Positions 26,420 through 36,339 of a stretch of 64,000 nucleotides of DNA are shown here, one piece after another; the first letter of the stretch is position 1, and every line of letters starts with the position of its first letter. Below the pieces are notes generated by a model that saw only the letters and a program-made list of their open reading frames with translations, had not been told where the DNA came from and did no database searches. The stretch covers positions 558,001 through 622,000 of the forward strand of contig NZ_CP093299.1 of assembly GCF_024362805.1 (NCBI RefSeq), in the 5' to 3' direction. The position numbers and the translations under genes were made by a program. The stretch comes from Salipaludibacillus sp. LMS25 (GTDB taxonomy: Bacteria; Bacillota; Bacilli; Bacillales; Salisediminibacteriaceae).

Positions 26420-27506
26420 ACTTTATCCCCTTTAATTTGGTTATAATGAGAAGCAGTAATGGCGCTATACCAAATAAAAATATCGCTGTATCACCGATCC
26501 AATCCCCTAATGTAAATACATCATTGAGATCTTTAGGAATCATAGCAACGATATAAACAATTGGAAGTAAAACATATATAAAAGGCTGTATGTTTTTTTT
26601 GACGAGTTGAGCAAACCCGAGAGCAGCTCCGAAGTATGTAATAATAAAAGTAGCAAATATTTGCATCACCCAGACCGCAAGTAACAGTGAATCAAACCTT
26701 TCAAAAACTAAGCCGCGCAATTCATAACTTGTAATGAGATCGATCGTTGGCCATGTCCTTGTTACCACACCATCAATTGAAAATACACCGATAACCATGA
26801 TAACAGTGAGCAAGTAAAACACTAAAGGAATAATCGTTGCCATGACGGCAACTTTTACAGATTTACCTGGGTGTTTCATAAACGCTATGAGAAAAAGCAG
26901 GGCTTCAAAACCCGTATAGCTGAGAGCGGTTGTTTTTAGCCCTTTTAAGGGAGGGATGACTCCTAACCCTAATACTGGACGCAAGTTATTTATTTCAAAA
27001 AGTTCGAAGCTCATGAAAAGAACTAGCAAAAAAATAATAACAGTAATCGGGAAAATAATTTCACATAGCCGCGCGAGCGAATTTACACCTCCTGAAAGTA
27101 AATAGATACCTATCCACATCATTGGCATAATCATAGCCCATTGTGGGGTATTTTCCAGCAAATAAAATCCGGTCACTTCAGCAAGTACCCGAATTTCAAG
27201 TGCGGAAAGCGTTAAAAAATAAATTATGATTAGTATACTAAGTGCTCTACCAATTAGTTTCCCAACAATCTCTTCACAGTATTGATAAAAGGTTTTTTCC
27301 AGAAAATGTTGACTTAATTTCACAATAATTATCGATGATGTCAACGCGATAAGAGCACCTAAAATGACGGTTATCCAAACATCGGGTGAATCTATTTCCT
27401 CTACTGTTACTCTTGGTAGGGTAAGGATTCCTATTGCAATGTTATAACTCGTAATAAACACAACGGTTTCTGACGTAGAGATTCTATCTTTTGGATTAGA
27501 GATCAT
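26403..27506 (-). CDS. Spore germination receptor subunit B (GerAB family, APC-type transporter fold)
   Basis: 367 aa from MISNPKDRISTSETVVFITS at 27506, behind AGGAGG; the frame open from 27626 reads through the end of gerAA and is rejected. It has ten predicted membrane helices of the amino acid/polyamine transporter fold. Subunit B is thought to bind the germinant, with INNLRPVLGLG and PLKGLKTTALSYTGFEALL as recognisable family segments. Second of three receptor genes. Confidence 0.93.
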   Translation of the reverse strand: MISNPKDRISTSETVVFITSYNIAIGILTLPRVTVEEIDSPDVWITVILGALIALTSSIIIVKLSQHFLEKTFYQYCEEIVGKLIGRALSILIIIYFLTLSALEIRVLAEVTGFYLLENTPQWAMIMPMMWIGIYLLSGGVNSLARLCEIIFPITVIIFLLVLFMSFELFEINNLRPVLGLGVIPPLKGLKTTALSYTGFEALLFLIAFMKHPGKSVKVAVMATIIPLVFYLLTVIMVIGVFSIDGVVTRTWPTIDLITSYELRGLVFERFDSLLLAVWVMQIFATFIITYFGAALGFAQLVKKNIQPFIYVLLPIVYIVAMIPKDLNDVFTLGDWIGDTAIFLFGIAPLLLLIITKLKGIKYDAKT

Positions 27507-27535
27507 GAGTTTTATTCTCCCTCCTTTAGCCGGAA

Positions 27536-29113
27536 TTAACTTTTGCGTACTGAGTCTTTCGTATGCATCATTTTCGGTCGACGTTTCATCATAATAAGTG
27601 GCATACGAACAATAAAATCTTTCCAATCACTCAATCGATATGGCACAGCTGGACTAACATAGGGCACGCCAAAACTTTTTAACTTTACCATATGAGAGCC
27701 AATTAAGAGGAAGAATAAAATGACCCCATACAATCCAAACGCAGCGGCAGAAAACATGGCAGAAAAACGAAGTATACGGAGTGTAACCCCTGCACTATAC
27801 TGTGGGATTGCAAAGGAGGAAATGGCGGTTACCGCCACGACAATTACCATGATAGGACTTACTATTCCTGCTTGTACAGCAGCCTCCCCAATAATAAGTC
27901 CGCCGACAATTCCTATAGCCGGTCCAACAGGTTTAGGTAAGCGCAACCCTGCTTCCCGTAAAACTTCTATAGCGATTTCCATCAACAGTGCTTCTATTAG
28001 AGAGGGAAATGGAACGCCTTCACGTGTTGCAATAATGGAAATCATTAGTTTAGTAGGAATCAGTCCAGGATGAAATGAGATAAAGGAAATATACAAAGCA
28101 GGTCCTATGAGCGAAAAAAAAGCTGCCCCACACCTTAATAAACGAATAAGTGTGCCGGGAATCCAACGTTCATAATAATCTTCAGGTGACTGTAACAACA
28201 TGCTAAATGTAACCGGAGCAATCAAGGCAAACGGGCTGCCATCTAACAGAATGGCCACTCGCCCTTCCAGCAATGCACCGATAACTCGGTCAGGACGTTC
28301 AGTACTCTGTATTTGTGAAAAAGGACTGAGAACATTGTCTTCAATCAACTGTTCAATATAACCTGATTCAAGGACATCATCAATGGCAATTTTGTTTATT
28401 CTTCTCTTTACCTCCTCTACTAATTCCGTATTAGCAATGTCTTTTAAATAGGCTACGACCAGTTCTCTTTCCGTGCTTTTTCCAACGAGAAATTTTTCAA
28501 ATGTTAAGTTTTCATTTTTACCGCTACTTCTTAAAAGAGCCGTATTCTCTCTTAATACTTCAGTAAAACCAACTCTAGGCCCCCTAACTAATGGTTCAGA
28601 AATCGGCTCTTCAATATTGCGTGATTTAACTATTTGTGTACCAAGGTTTAACACTTCCGCCGATCCCTCAATCAGCAATGCTGTTGAACCTTTTAATACG
28701 TCTAATACTATTTCTTTTACCATTCGAGTTTGTTTTATTCGGCTAATTGATAGAACACGATTTTTAATTAAATCTATTAATGGCGACACATGCTCAACAG
28801 ATTCTGCTAAGCCATTTCCTTTGGAGAAACCATTCATAAGCGAATTTATAATGTACTTATCGATGAGATTTCTGTCTGACACCCCGTCTACAAAAACAAT
28901 CGCAGCTCGAACTCCTGTTTCGCCTAGATACAACTCACGAAAATGGACATCCGAATTATGACCAATGATGTGCCTGATTTTTTCTAAATCTTTAGTAAGA
29001 TCACCTGTAAAATAATCAGGTGATTCTTGGGAATACTTAGGCTCCTGTTTCGTATCATTCGAGGCAGTCCCTTTTTTTACTTTATTTTTTAAAAGCGACC
29101 ATTTAATCCTCAT
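27536..29113 (-). CDS. Spore germination receptor subunit A (GerAA family)
   Basis: 525 aa: a soluble N-terminal domain (residues 1-285) and a membrane domain with about five helices (290-490). Signature segments are [20 protein letters not shown] and [20 protein letters not shown]. In B. subtilis GerAA oligomerises into a germinant-gated ion channel. The ATG overlaps the stop of the small ORF upstream (ATGA), so they are translationally coupled. The operon lies between sdhC and ktr genes, an insertion relative to B. subtilis. Confidence 0.94.
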   Translation of the reverse strand: MRIKWSLLKNKVKKGTASNDTKQEPKYSQESPDYFTGDLTKDLEKIRHIIGHNSDVHFRELYLGETGVRAAIVFVDGVSDRNLIDKYIINSLMNGFSKGNGLAESVEHVSPLIDLIKNRVLSISRIKQTRMVKEIVLDVLKGSTALLIEGSAEVLNLGTQIVKSRNIEEPISEPLVRGPRVGFTEVLRENTALLRSSGKNENLTFEKFLVGKSTERELVVAYLKDIANTELVEEVKRRINKIAIDDVLESGYIEQLIEDNVLSPFSQIQSTERPDRVIGALLEGRVAILLDGSPFALIAPVTFSMLLQSPEDYYERWIPGTLIRLLRCGAAFFSLIGPALYISFISFHPGLIPTKLMISIIATREGVPFPSLIEALLMEIAIEVLREAGLRLPKPVGPAIGIVGGLIIGEAAVQAGIVSPIMVIVVAVTAISSFAIPQYSAGVTLRILRFSAMFSAAAFGLYGVILFFLLIGSHMVKLKSFGVPYVSPAVPYRLSDWKDFIVRMPLIMMKRRPKMMHTKDSVRKS

Positions 29114-29235
29114 GATTCGTCCTCAAGAGCAAGTACTTGACTGAATAATTTCCTCATAACAAAAGGGACAAAAAAGAGGATAAAAGCTTGCATATAAACT
29201 GGCCAATCTGGAAGATAAGAAACAACTTGCTGCAC
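29110..29235 (-). CDS. 41-aa membrane protein heading the germination receptor operon
   Basis: The GTG at 29235 follows GGAGGT by seven bases. The frame reads [20 protein letters not shown] and goes on through FFVPFVM to end in LEDES, giving one membrane helix. Its TGA overlaps the gerAA ATG. Small D subunits occur in some Bacillus germinant receptors, but those I know have about 70-80 residues and two helices. This could be a shorter analogue. It is not a recognised family. Confidence 0.65.
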   Translation of the reverse strand: MQQVVSYLPDWPVYMQAFILFFVPFVMRKLFSQVLALEDES

Positions 29236-29283
29236 GTTTGAACCTCCTTATAGACAAGAGAATAATGTAGTAGCGAACACTCA

Positions 29284-29392
29284 TAAAATGACCCTTAATT
29301 CAGGACATTAGCATCCGTTATCTCCCCTCTATATAGATTTATCTCCTCTCTATTTAGAAGTCGGAGTTTTTCTGACGATTGTCTGTGATAAA
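29284..29392 (+). repeat. Family B intergenic repeat, partial copy B3
   Basis: Keeps the start TAAAATGACCCTTAAT and the second half through TCTGTGATAA. The head hairpin is deleted. Confidence 0.75.
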
Positions 29393-29532
29393 CTTTGCAA
29401 ATTATAGATTCGTCAGCATCTTTTAAGTAAATCAGTATGCCAAGTTAATTGTTTGTTTCGGAATGTTACGTTATTTTTTTCCAGAATCGATATTTTTATT
29501 CGATGATTTGCACCTCTTTTTTATCCTTCAAT

Positions 29533-29565
29533 TAAAAAAAGCCTTCCTATTTCTAAGGAAGACTT
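29533..29565 (-). terminator. Terminator after the ktr gene
   Basis: AGTCTTCCT pairs with AGGAAGGCT (one G-T) on the minus strand, followed by TTTTTT. Confidence 0.85.
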
Positions 29566-29636
29566 ATTTCAGGCACTTCTTCATCTTATATGATTATAAT
29601 TTACTCCAATTTAATGTTCACTATTTTCACAGGTTA

Positions 29637-30986
29637 TTATCCAATAATAATTCTTTCTGTAGGATATTTATAATGAACTTTTTTCTCTTTCGCTCTAATG
29701 GAGAATAAAAACGCCACAAGTCCTACTCGGCCAATTAACATAAGAATCATTAACGTAATTTGACTCGGAAGTGTTAAATGCGGGGTTATTCCCATTGATA
29801 ATCCGCACGTTCCAAACGCTGAGCTCGCTTCAAAAATAATCGCCATCAGTTCAATTTCACTACTGTGTTCAAACCCTGCGATAAGTATAATGGACATAAA
29901 GAGCCCTACAACGAACACAGATAGGACAATAAAAGCTTTTTGCCGATCCTCTTGGTGAATTTCGCGGCCAAATACTTTTACGTCACTACGGCCTAAAGCA
30001 AAGCTTTTTATCGTTAAAAACATCACCGCTAACGTGGTTGTCCTTATTCCACCACCAACACTTGAAGGGCTAGCACCAATGATCATCAGTGCAGAAATAA
30101 GCAAAAGGCTTGCTAATGTTAAATGGGAAATATCCATCGTCGCTAGACCGCCACTTCTAGCCGTAGCTGAATTAAAGATAGAGAAAAAAAGTTGTTGGTG
30201 CCACGATAAGCCCTCATAAAACGCATTTCGCTCAATAACCCAAAGCCCTACTACCCCGACCACAAATACAATAAAGTAAGTTGTTGTCGTAATTTTCGTA
30301 AATAAACTGAACCGAAAATTAGGATTAGCAGATGAAAAATAGGCTTTTAATTCCATTAGTACTGGAAAACCAATAGCCCCAGCAAAAATAAGTAAAATAT
30401 TGACTAACTGAACAAAATAGTCGTTCGCAAACGGAATTAAAGATTGCCCAGTTACATCAAACCCTGCATTTGTAAAGGCAGATAAAGCGCCAAAAGCCCC
30501 TTGATAATACGCTTCAGCTGGTGTATCAAAATAGTTTAAATAATATGTACCGAGTATGAGGGCACCAATAATCTCTATCAACAAAGCCACTAACAAAATC
30601 CCTCTCATTAGCTTAACAAGACCAGAAAACGAGATCTGATTTTGGTCAACCATGATGAGCATTCTTTGGGACAAGGGAATTTTCTTACCTAACACCATCC
30701 AAACAAATGTCCCTAACGTCATAACACCTATACCACCTAATTGAATGGCGGAGGCGAGGAAAAAAACACCGAGAGGACTATACGTTTCTGGAACATTCAC
30801 CACTGTTAACCCCGTTACGCTGACAGCACTAACAGCTGTAAACAAAGCTTCTGAATAAGAAACTGACACCCCAGGTTGTGAAGAAACAGGTAGAAAAAGC
30901 AATATACTAAAAAGAAACATAGTAACTATGTAAGAACCCACTATAATTCTAAAAGGGCTTAACATTTTCGACAATCTCATTTTCAT
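29637..30986 (-). CDS. Potassium uptake channel subunit, TrkH/KtrB family
   Basis: 449 aa membrane protein with the fourfold M-P-M repeat of K+ transporters. The four filter glycines are in SVTGLTV (about residue 58), TNAGFDV (about 172), ARSGGLA (about 275) and GTCGLSM (about 394). It would pair with a KtrA/KtrC regulatory subunit, which is not encoded here. It could be KtrB or KtrD; sequence alone does not say. Its position between a germination operon and yslB is not that of B. subtilis. Confidence 0.92.
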   Translation of the reverse strand: MKMRLSKMLSPFRIIVGSYIVTMFLFSILLFLPVSSQPGVSVSYSEALFTAVSAVSVTGLTVVNVPETYSPLGVFFLASAIQLGGIGVMTLGTFVWMVLGKKIPLSQRMLIMVDQNQISFSGLVKLMRGILLVALLIEIIGALILGTYYLNYFDTPAEAYYQGAFGALSAFTNAGFDVTGQSLIPFANDYFVQLVNILLIFAGAIGFPVLMELKAYFSSANPNFRFSLFTKITTTTYFIVFVVGVVGLWVIERNAFYEGLSWHQQLFFSIFNSATARSGGLATMDISHLTLASLLLISALMIIGASPSSVGGGIRTTTLAVMFLTIKSFALGRSDVKVFGREIHQEDRQKAFIVLSVFVVGLFMSIILIAGFEHSSEIELMAIIFEASSAFGTCGLSMGITPHLTLPSQITLMILMLIGRVGLVAFLFSIRAKEKKVHYKYPTERIIIG

Positions 30987-31420
30987 CTTTACTTACCTCC
31001 AACAGATATCGGGGTTAAGTATATCATGGTCTCTTAGGTGTTACCATACTCGTTAAAAAATTTTCATGAACAAGTATTAGCACGTTAATGGGTTCTCCTC
31101 ACCCTTTACCAGACACTGGCACTCATATTGGGTCATACTTTCCCTTCTGCTACATCACACTAAAGAACCAAGGTATTTCAAAAGCCCCCCTTGTTAGTAC
31201 GCTTTATTAGCCTAAGTATTCTTTAACTAAAATGCACCTGACTAAAAAGACAAGTTCCTATATGTCTTTTCCAGAATTCTTTAATAAAACAGCCAATAAG
31301 TTGCCCCTTTATGATAAGATTAAATAAAAAGTTACCTTTTACTGTATAACCACTTTTAATGAATTGTTATCAGCATCAGAGTAGGCTGATGTGATCACCA
31401 TAAGACGAAGGATGAGAATA
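30987..31420. other. Divergent intergenic region between ktr and yslB
   Basis: 434 bp that must hold the promoters of both divergent genes. No repeat, RNA element or ORF was recognised. Confidence 0.5.
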
Positions 31421-31867
31421 ATGACAGACAAACAGAGTGTTCTAGACGTTGAGGAAAGGCAGTTAGTCCCAGCATATGGGTATGACTTGCTGAGACAAGA
31501 TGTTTTACCTGAACTATTGGGAGAAGATGAAGCAGTGATATTATACTGGGCTGGTAAAGCGTTAGCTCGAAAAAAAATGAAAGATGTTGAAAGTGTCGGC
31601 ATTGAAAATTTTTTCAACCATGCTAATTGGGGTAAAATAAAGCAGATAAAAGAAAAAGGTGAAGAAAAAGTCTATGAATTAACGGCCACACATCAAAATA
31701 AAGACAGGCCTTTTTCCTTAGAAGCTGGTTTTTTAGCTCAAATAACTGAAAACGAAAAAGCTCTTATTTCTGAAGCATCTTTTTCCATAAAAAAGAAGAA
31801 GCCACTGACTGTATCAATTACTGTTAGGTGGGACAGAAAAGACCCAACTCGTGAGATTGAGCTTTAA
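31421..31867 (+). CDS. yslB: YslB family protein (DUF2507)
   Basis: 148 aa from MTDKQSVLDVEERQLVPAYG, with GAAGGATG before the ATG; a GTG ten codons upstream is less likely. Family-typical segments are YGYDLLRQDVLPELLGEDEA and LYWAGKALARK. The fold is that of H-NOX/V4R-like small-ligand domains, but the function is unknown. It lies next to lysC as in B. subtilis, here divergent from it. Confidence 0.9.
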   Translation: MTDKQSVLDVEERQLVPAYGYDLLRQDVLPELLGEDEAVILYWAGKALARKKMKDVESVGIENFFNHANWGKIKQIKEKGEEKVYELTATHQNKDRPFSLEAGFLAQITENEKALISEASFSIKKKKPLTVSITVRWDRKDPTREIEL

Positions 31868-31897
31868 AACAACAGCTAAATTGAATGAATCTAATGA

Positions 31898-31916
31898 TAA
31901 AACGCCCCTTCAATCA
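31898..31916 (+). repeat. Family B head fragment cut by an IS3-type end
   Basis: TAAAACGCCCCTTCAATCA is the start of a family B repeat. The next base begins the inverted terminal sequence of an IS3-like element. Confidence 0.65.
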
Positions 31917-32128
31917 TGAACTGCACCCCAATTGTTGGACACTATCTACAATTGGAGGTGCAGTTTTTCTTTGGCTAAATATACCCTTGAGGAAAAATTA
32001 CAGCAGTTACACGCTATTTGGAGGGTGTAGAAAGTTTTGTTTCTATCGGGTGGTCGATTGGGACATGTAAAAGTGTGATTATGAACTGGGTTAAGTAATT
32101 TGACTATCATGGCATTGAGGGACTTGCT
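31917..32128 (+). mobile_element. IS3-family (IS150-type) element, left-end remnant
   Basis: Begins TGAACTGCACCCCAATTGTT with the short palindrome around GGAGGTGCAG seen at the ends of IS150-group elements. Then follows the start of an OrfA-like helix-turn-helix (TTG start, AKYTLEEKLQQLHAIWR). A +1 shift and stops follow, but the other frame continues with SIGTCKSVIMNWVK and YHGIEGL. Everything downstream of this is lost. Confidence 0.75.
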
Positions 32129-32134
32129 AAGACA

Positions 32135-32368
32135 TCCTACTCTATATAGTCAAAAATCTTTACACGGCATAATTGTAGAAGAGGTTTAAGAGATCCCGCT
32201 GGACTAGCGAAGACTCTTGCGGAAAAGGAAGTAAGCCGAGCTCCACAGTCCATGCTTGAGGAGACTCGGCAGCTTCTTAGCAGATTAGTAAGACACGACA
32301 AGGTTATGGCCATATCATTGGGTAAAAAGCGGTATCTCTGGTTAAGACGGTGGGGTGGTCAACAGACC
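32135..32368 (+). mobile_element. Family C MITE-like element, truncated copy C2
   Basis: Matches the right two thirds of C1 (from TAGTCAAAAATCTTTACACG to a degenerate right end GTCAACAGACCTAAA). The left end is missing and replaced by the IS3 remnant. Confidence 0.75.
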
Positions 32369-32377
32369 TAAATATAG

Positions 32378-32890
32378 TTAAGCTTTTACAGCTTCAATTT
32401 TTTCTTTCTCTTTAGCATCTAAATCAAAGTAGGCATGAAGTGCTTCTACAGCTTTCACCATGGTTTCTTCAGGTACAACTGCAGATACAGCTATTTCTGA
32501 GGTACTGACCATTTTAATGGCTACTTCTTGCTCTGCCAGCACTTTGAACATATTGGCCGCTACGCCTGGATTAGACACCATGCCGGAACCTACGATTGAC
32601 ACTTTTGCCAGTGAGCTTTCATGACGGACGGTGCTATAACATAGTTCAGCTTTATTAGCATGAATGATATCAAGGGCTTTCCCTAGGTTAGCTGTATCAA
32701 TGGAAAAGGACACATTTAAACCGTGGTCGGCTGTCATTTGTTGAATAATGATATCCACATTAATGCCCTTTTCAGCTAATAATGTGAAGAGAATTGACAT
32801 CGTATCATACCGGTTAGGTAAACGTTCAATCGTAATTTTAGTCACATTTTCTTCAAATGCTAATCCACGAACAACTAAATTTTGTTCCAT
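32378..32890 (-). CDS. lysC: Aspartokinase beta subunit from internal start
   Basis: In-frame ATG at 32890 is preceded by GGAGGAGG at about nine bases, a far better site than expected by chance inside a gene. The product (170 aa, MEQNLVVRGLAFEENVTKIT onward) is the two ACT domains. In B. subtilis aspartokinase II is an alpha2-beta2 enzyme whose beta subunit is made in this way. Confidence 0.75.
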   Translation of the reverse strand: MEQNLVVRGLAFEENVTKITIERLPNRYDTMSILFTLLAEKGINVDIIIQQMTADHGLNVSFSIDTANLGKALDIIHANKAELCYSTVRHESSLAKVSIVGSGMVSNPGVAANMFKVLAEQEVAIKMVSTSEIAVSAVVPEETMVKAVEALHAYFDLDAKEKEKIEAVKA

Positions 32891-33625
32891 AGTCGCTTCC
32901 TCCTCCACTAGTGTCCCTTCCACGTCCTCCATACTAGATCTGACGATAAGTGACACATTGTAGTTCTTTGCAAATTCAACCGCTCGAGGGTGTAAAACAC
33001 CAGCGCCTAAGTTAGCCAATTCAAGCATTTCATCATAGGCAATGCTGTCTAATTTCCGAGCTTTTTTCACATAACGCGGATCAGCTGTAAATACACCAGT
33101 AACATCTGTATATATTGAGCACGTTTCTGCTTCTAGAGCAGCAGCAAGTGCGACTGCCGTTGTGTCAGAACCGCCTCTTCCTAAGGTCGTAATATTGCCT
33201 GAAGCACTAACTCCCTGAAAGCCTGCTACAAGAACGGCTTTCCCTTCATTTAAATGGTTTTGAACGTTCTCCGTTTTTATATCTGTAATTCGTGCATCCT
33301 GATGCACATCCTCTGTTTCAATTCCCGCTTGCCAGCCAGTTAAAGATACAGCATCAACACCGAGTTCCTTTAATGCCATCACAACTAAAGACATCGTCAC
33401 TTGTTCTCCTGTTGTTAGAAGCATATCCATTTCTCTTGGATCAGGTGAATCGGTAATATCGTTGGCCAGTTGGACTAGCTTGTCAGTTGATTTTCCCATT
33501 GCTGACACAACTGTAACGACTTTTTGTCCATCGTCCATTTTTCGTTTAATCTTTTCTGCAACGCGTTTAATTTTTGTTACATCTCCCACAGATGTCCCGC
33601 CAAACTTTTGAACAACCGTTGTCAA
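32378..33625 (-). CDS. lysC: Aspartokinase (lysine-sensitive type, alpha subunit)
   Basis: 415 aa. Phosphorylates aspartate, first step of the lysine, threonine and methionine pathway. The kinase domain starts VQKFGGTSVGD and has TTGEQVTMSL and GRGGSDTTAVALAAAL; two ACT domains (about residues 260-400) bind the feedback inhibitor. It is preceded by a lysine riboswitch, supporting control by lysine. An internal start gives the beta subunit, as in B. subtilis aspartokinase II. Confidence 0.95.
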   Translation of the reverse strand: MTTVVQKFGGTSVGDVTKIKRVAEKIKRKMDDGQKVVTVVSAMGKSTDKLVQLANDITDSPDPREMDMLLTTGEQVTMSLVVMALKELGVDAVSLTGWQAGIETEDVHQDARITDIKTENVQNHLNEGKAVLVAGFQGVSASGNITTLGRGGSDTTAVALAAALEAETCSIYTDVTGVFTADPRYVKKARKLDSIAYDEMLELANLGAGVLHPRAVEFAKNYNVSLIVRSSMEDVEGTLVEEEATMEQNLVVRGLAFEENVTKITIERLPNRYDTMSILFTLLAEKGINVDIIIQQMTADHGLNVSFSIDTANLGKALDIIHANKAELCYSTVRHESSLAKVSIVGSGMVSNPGVAANMFKVLAEQEVAIKMVSTSEIAVSAVVPEETMVKAVEALHAYFDLDAKEKEKIEAVKA

Positions 33626-33761
33626 TATGAACGCCTCCTCGACCTATTGCAAACATTTTTTGTTCAAGTTTAGATGATCTTTCTCTCTTAGAAATATCAC
33701 CCTTAAAAAACAAAGAAAGTTCCGATTTTTTTAAATACAGCGACATCTTTTTTCAGTCTCA

Positions 33762-33995
33762 AATAAAAACGACAGAGAGGTGTCTCGCTGTCGTGATCGA
33801 CTGACTATACAGAATTAAAATTCTCTGGTAGATAGTCTTCCACACAGTTTTCTACATTGACATAGGCACCGGATACGTGGCATGCCCGTTGAAAGAGATT
33901 ATGAGGGCCGAGTGTCATGAGTCTCACGTGATGGTACAGCCTCTCATAATGGGTCTATTTCTTCTAATAGTTATCGCTACTTCTACCACATCTTC
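33762..33995 (-). promoter_or_regulatory. lysC: Lysine riboswitch (L-box) with terminator, lysC leader
   Basis: The aptamer runs from about 33995 (GATGTGGTAGAAGTAGCG) to 33823 (GGAAGACTATCTACCAGAG), with GGTAGA pairing TCTACC as P1 and the conserved ACGGGCATGCCACG segment between. The terminator follows: ACGACAG...CTGTCGT then TTTTT (33795-33762). The order aptamer-terminator-lysC is that of transcription-attenuating L-boxes. Confidence 0.82.
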
Positions 33996-34091
33996 TCGGA
34001 TAAAGTGTGGGTTCTTTTTTCAAATATCATGTTGCAAAACTCATTTAATAGGTTAACAAACGTTGTTCACTATAGCAACATGGATCTATCC

Positions 34092-35873
34092 TCATTTATT
34101 CCCTTCTTCATCCATGACTCTTCTTAACGTTTGAGCAACAGACTGAGGTACTCCTACACTCTGAATTTCTTCAACAGACGCCTCTTTTAAACGCTTCAAC
34201 GAGCCAAATTCCTTTAGTAGCATACGTTTTCGTTTCTCTCCAATGCCATCAACTTTATCCAATACCGATGTAAACATCGATTTTTTTCGGACATTCCGGT
34301 GAAAGCTAATGGCAAATCTGTGGACTTCATCTTGTATACGTTGTAATAAATAAAATTCATCACTTGATTTGCTTAAGGAGATAATTTCTGGGGGATCACC
34401 TGTCATAAGCTGAGACGTTTTATGCTTCTCATCTTTTACAAGGCCACAAACAGGAATACTAAGCCCAAGCTCGTCCTCCAGTACTCCCATAGCAGCTGAA
34501 ATCTGACCTTTTCCTCCATCAATGACAATAAGATCAGGTAATGGCTGTTCTTCTTTTAGTAACCTTAAGTAGCGCCTTCTAACGACCTCCCTCATAGATT
34601 CATAATCATCTGGCCCTTGTACTGTTTTCACTTTATATTTGCGATAATTTTGTTTATCTGGCTTACCATCTATAAAAGACACCATCGCTGAGACAGGATC
34701 AACACCTTGGATATTAGAGTTATCAAAAGCTTCAATGCGGTAAGGTGTATCGATGTTCATGGCCTGCCCTAATCGCTCAATAGCGACGATTGTTTTTTGT
34801 TCATTTCGTTCAATAAGGTCAAATTTTTCTTGTAAGGCCAGTCGGGCATTTTTCGTCGCTAGTTCAACAAGTTCTTTTTTCTGTCCGCGCTTCGGCTGCA
34901 CCGCCCGTACGTTCAAAAATTTCGATATCATGTCAAGGTCAACAGAGGAAGGCAAAAAAATCTCCGATGGCTTTTTATGCTGCTCCTCTAGATAAAATTG
35001 ACCGAGAAACGTATAAAAGTCATCTACTGGATCTTGATAAGTAGGAAACATGGATACATCCCGTTCAATCAATTTCCCTTGTCTGACAAAAAACACTTGA
35101 ACACACATCCATCCCTTATCAACATAATAAGAGAAAACATCTCGATTCACTTGATCCGTTAGCGTCATTTTCTGCTTTTCCATGACAGCTTCAATATGCT
35201 TAACTTGATCTCTAAATTCTTTAGCTCGTTCAAAGTTTAACTCCTCGGAAGCTTCCATCATTTTATTCGTTAAGCTTTCTTTCACGTCTTTATGCCCACC
35301 GTTTAAAAATTTAGCAATGTCATCGACCATTTTATCGTTTGTTTCTTTCGTCACTGTAAATTCACATGGGGCAAGACATTGGTCAATATGGTAATACAAG
35401 CATACTCTATCTGGAAGCGTTCTACATTTTCTAAGCGGATAAAGGCGATCCAGCAATTTCTTCGTTTCATTTGCTGCTTGAGCATTTGGGTAAGGACCGA
35501 AATATTTCCCTCCGTCTTTTTTTACTTTTCTGGTCGTAATAAGACGCGGATGTTCCTCTTTAGTAATCTTTAAAAAGGGGTACGTTTTATCATCTTTTAA
35601 AAGGACATTGTACCGCGGTTCATATTTTTTTATAAGGTTTTGCTCTAGTAAAAGGGCTTCCAAGTCCGACGAGGTGACAATATATTCAAAATCCACAATT
35701 TCGCTTACAAGCCGCTGTGTTTTTTTATCATGTGATCCGGTAAAATATGAGCGAACTCGATTACGCAAAATTTTTGCTTTGCCTACGTAAATGATCGTAT
35801 TATGCTTATTTTTCATCAAATAACAACCCGGCTGCGTAGGAACAAGCTGAATTTTCTCCTTTAATTGGGTCAT
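34092..35873 (-). CDS. uvrC: UvrABC excinuclease subunit C
   Basis: 593 aa from [20 protein letters not shown]. Domains in order: GIY-YIG nuclease ([16 protein letters not shown]), Cys-containing region, UVR motif ([17 protein letters not shown]) that binds UvrB, RNase H-like 5' nuclease ([20 protein letters not shown]) and helix-hairpin-helix ([18 protein letters not shown]). It makes both incisions around DNA damage. Between trxA and lysC as in B. subtilis. Confidence 0.96.
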   Translation of the reverse strand: MTQLKEKIQLVPTQPGCYLMKNKHNTIIYVGKAKILRNRVRSYFTGSHDKKTQRLVSEIVDFEYIVTSSDLEALLLEQNLIKKYEPRYNVLLKDDKTYPFLKITKEEHPRLITTRKVKKDGGKYFGPYPNAQAANETKKLLDRLYPLRKCRTLPDRVCLYYHIDQCLAPCEFTVTKETNDKMVDDIAKFLNGGHKDVKESLTNKMMEASEELNFERAKEFRDQVKHIEAVMEKQKMTLTDQVNRDVFSYYVDKGWMCVQVFFVRQGKLIERDVSMFPTYQDPVDDFYTFLGQFYLEEQHKKPSEIFLPSSVDLDMISKFLNVRAVQPKRGQKKELVELATKNARLALQEKFDLIERNEQKTIVAIERLGQAMNIDTPYRIEAFDNSNIQGVDPVSAMVSFIDGKPDKQNYRKYKVKTVQGPDDYESMREVVRRRYLRLLKEEQPLPDLIVIDGGKGQISAAMGVLEDELGLSIPVCGLVKDEKHKTSQLMTGDPPEIISLSKSSDEFYLLQRIQDEVHRFAISFHRNVRKKSMFTSVLDKVDGIGEKRKRMLLKEFGSLKRLKEASVEEIQSVGVPQSVAQTLRRVMDEEGNK

Positions 35874-35967
35874 AACAATCATCCTTTAACGTCAATTAAC
35901 CTTACTATAGCATGGGCATTTCTTACGTTTCCACTCTTAAGTTAAAGTTTATCCTTTAATCATACAT

Positions 35968-36117
35968 AAAGCTAAGCTTCAATCAGTGGGAATTTTCCTT
36001 CATCCCCCACTGATTGTTCGTTTAACTTATCGGACCTTTAGGGGCAGTTTATCCCCCACCTAAACTTTCTTAAGTTTTCAGGTGGGGGTTTTACTGCCCC
36101 TTAAGAGTGGGATAAAT
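35968..36117 (+). repeat. Family A intergenic repeat, copy A1
   Basis: AAAGCTAAGCTTCAATCAGT start, head hairpin with CCCACTGATTG. The second hairpin nests GGGGCAGT/ACTGCCCC outside CCCCCACCT/AGGTGGGGG. It ends AGAGTGGGATAAA. Confidence 0.93.
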
Positions 36118-36175
36118 GAAAACTGAAACTTAGCAAAGTAAAAGACCGGCTACCTATGAGGCGCCAGTCTTTAAT

Positions 36176-36333
36176 AAAGCTAAGCTTCAATCAGTGGGAG
36201 TTTTCCTTCATCCCCCACTGATTGTTCGTTTAACTTATGGGACCTTTAGGGGCAGTTTATCCCCCACCTAAACTTTTCGGCCTTCTTAAGTTTTGAGGTG
36301 GGAGTTTTACTGCCCCTTAAGAGTGGGATAAAT
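36176..36333 (+). repeat. Family A intergenic repeat, copy A2
   Basis: A second complete copy in the same orientation, 58 bp after A1. It ends six bases before the trxA stop codon. Confidence 0.93.
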
Positions 36334-36339
36334 GGTAAC

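Noticed and set aside
27720..28073. 117-codon plus-strand frame inside gerAA
   Set aside because: Antisense shadow of the membrane domain.
28473..28961. 162-codon plus-strand frame inside gerAA
   Set aside because: Antisense shadow of the soluble N-terminal domain; long because of codon bias, no independent support.
31339..31617. 92-codon minus-strand frame overlapping yslB
   Set aside because: Antisense shadow of yslB with no ribosome site.
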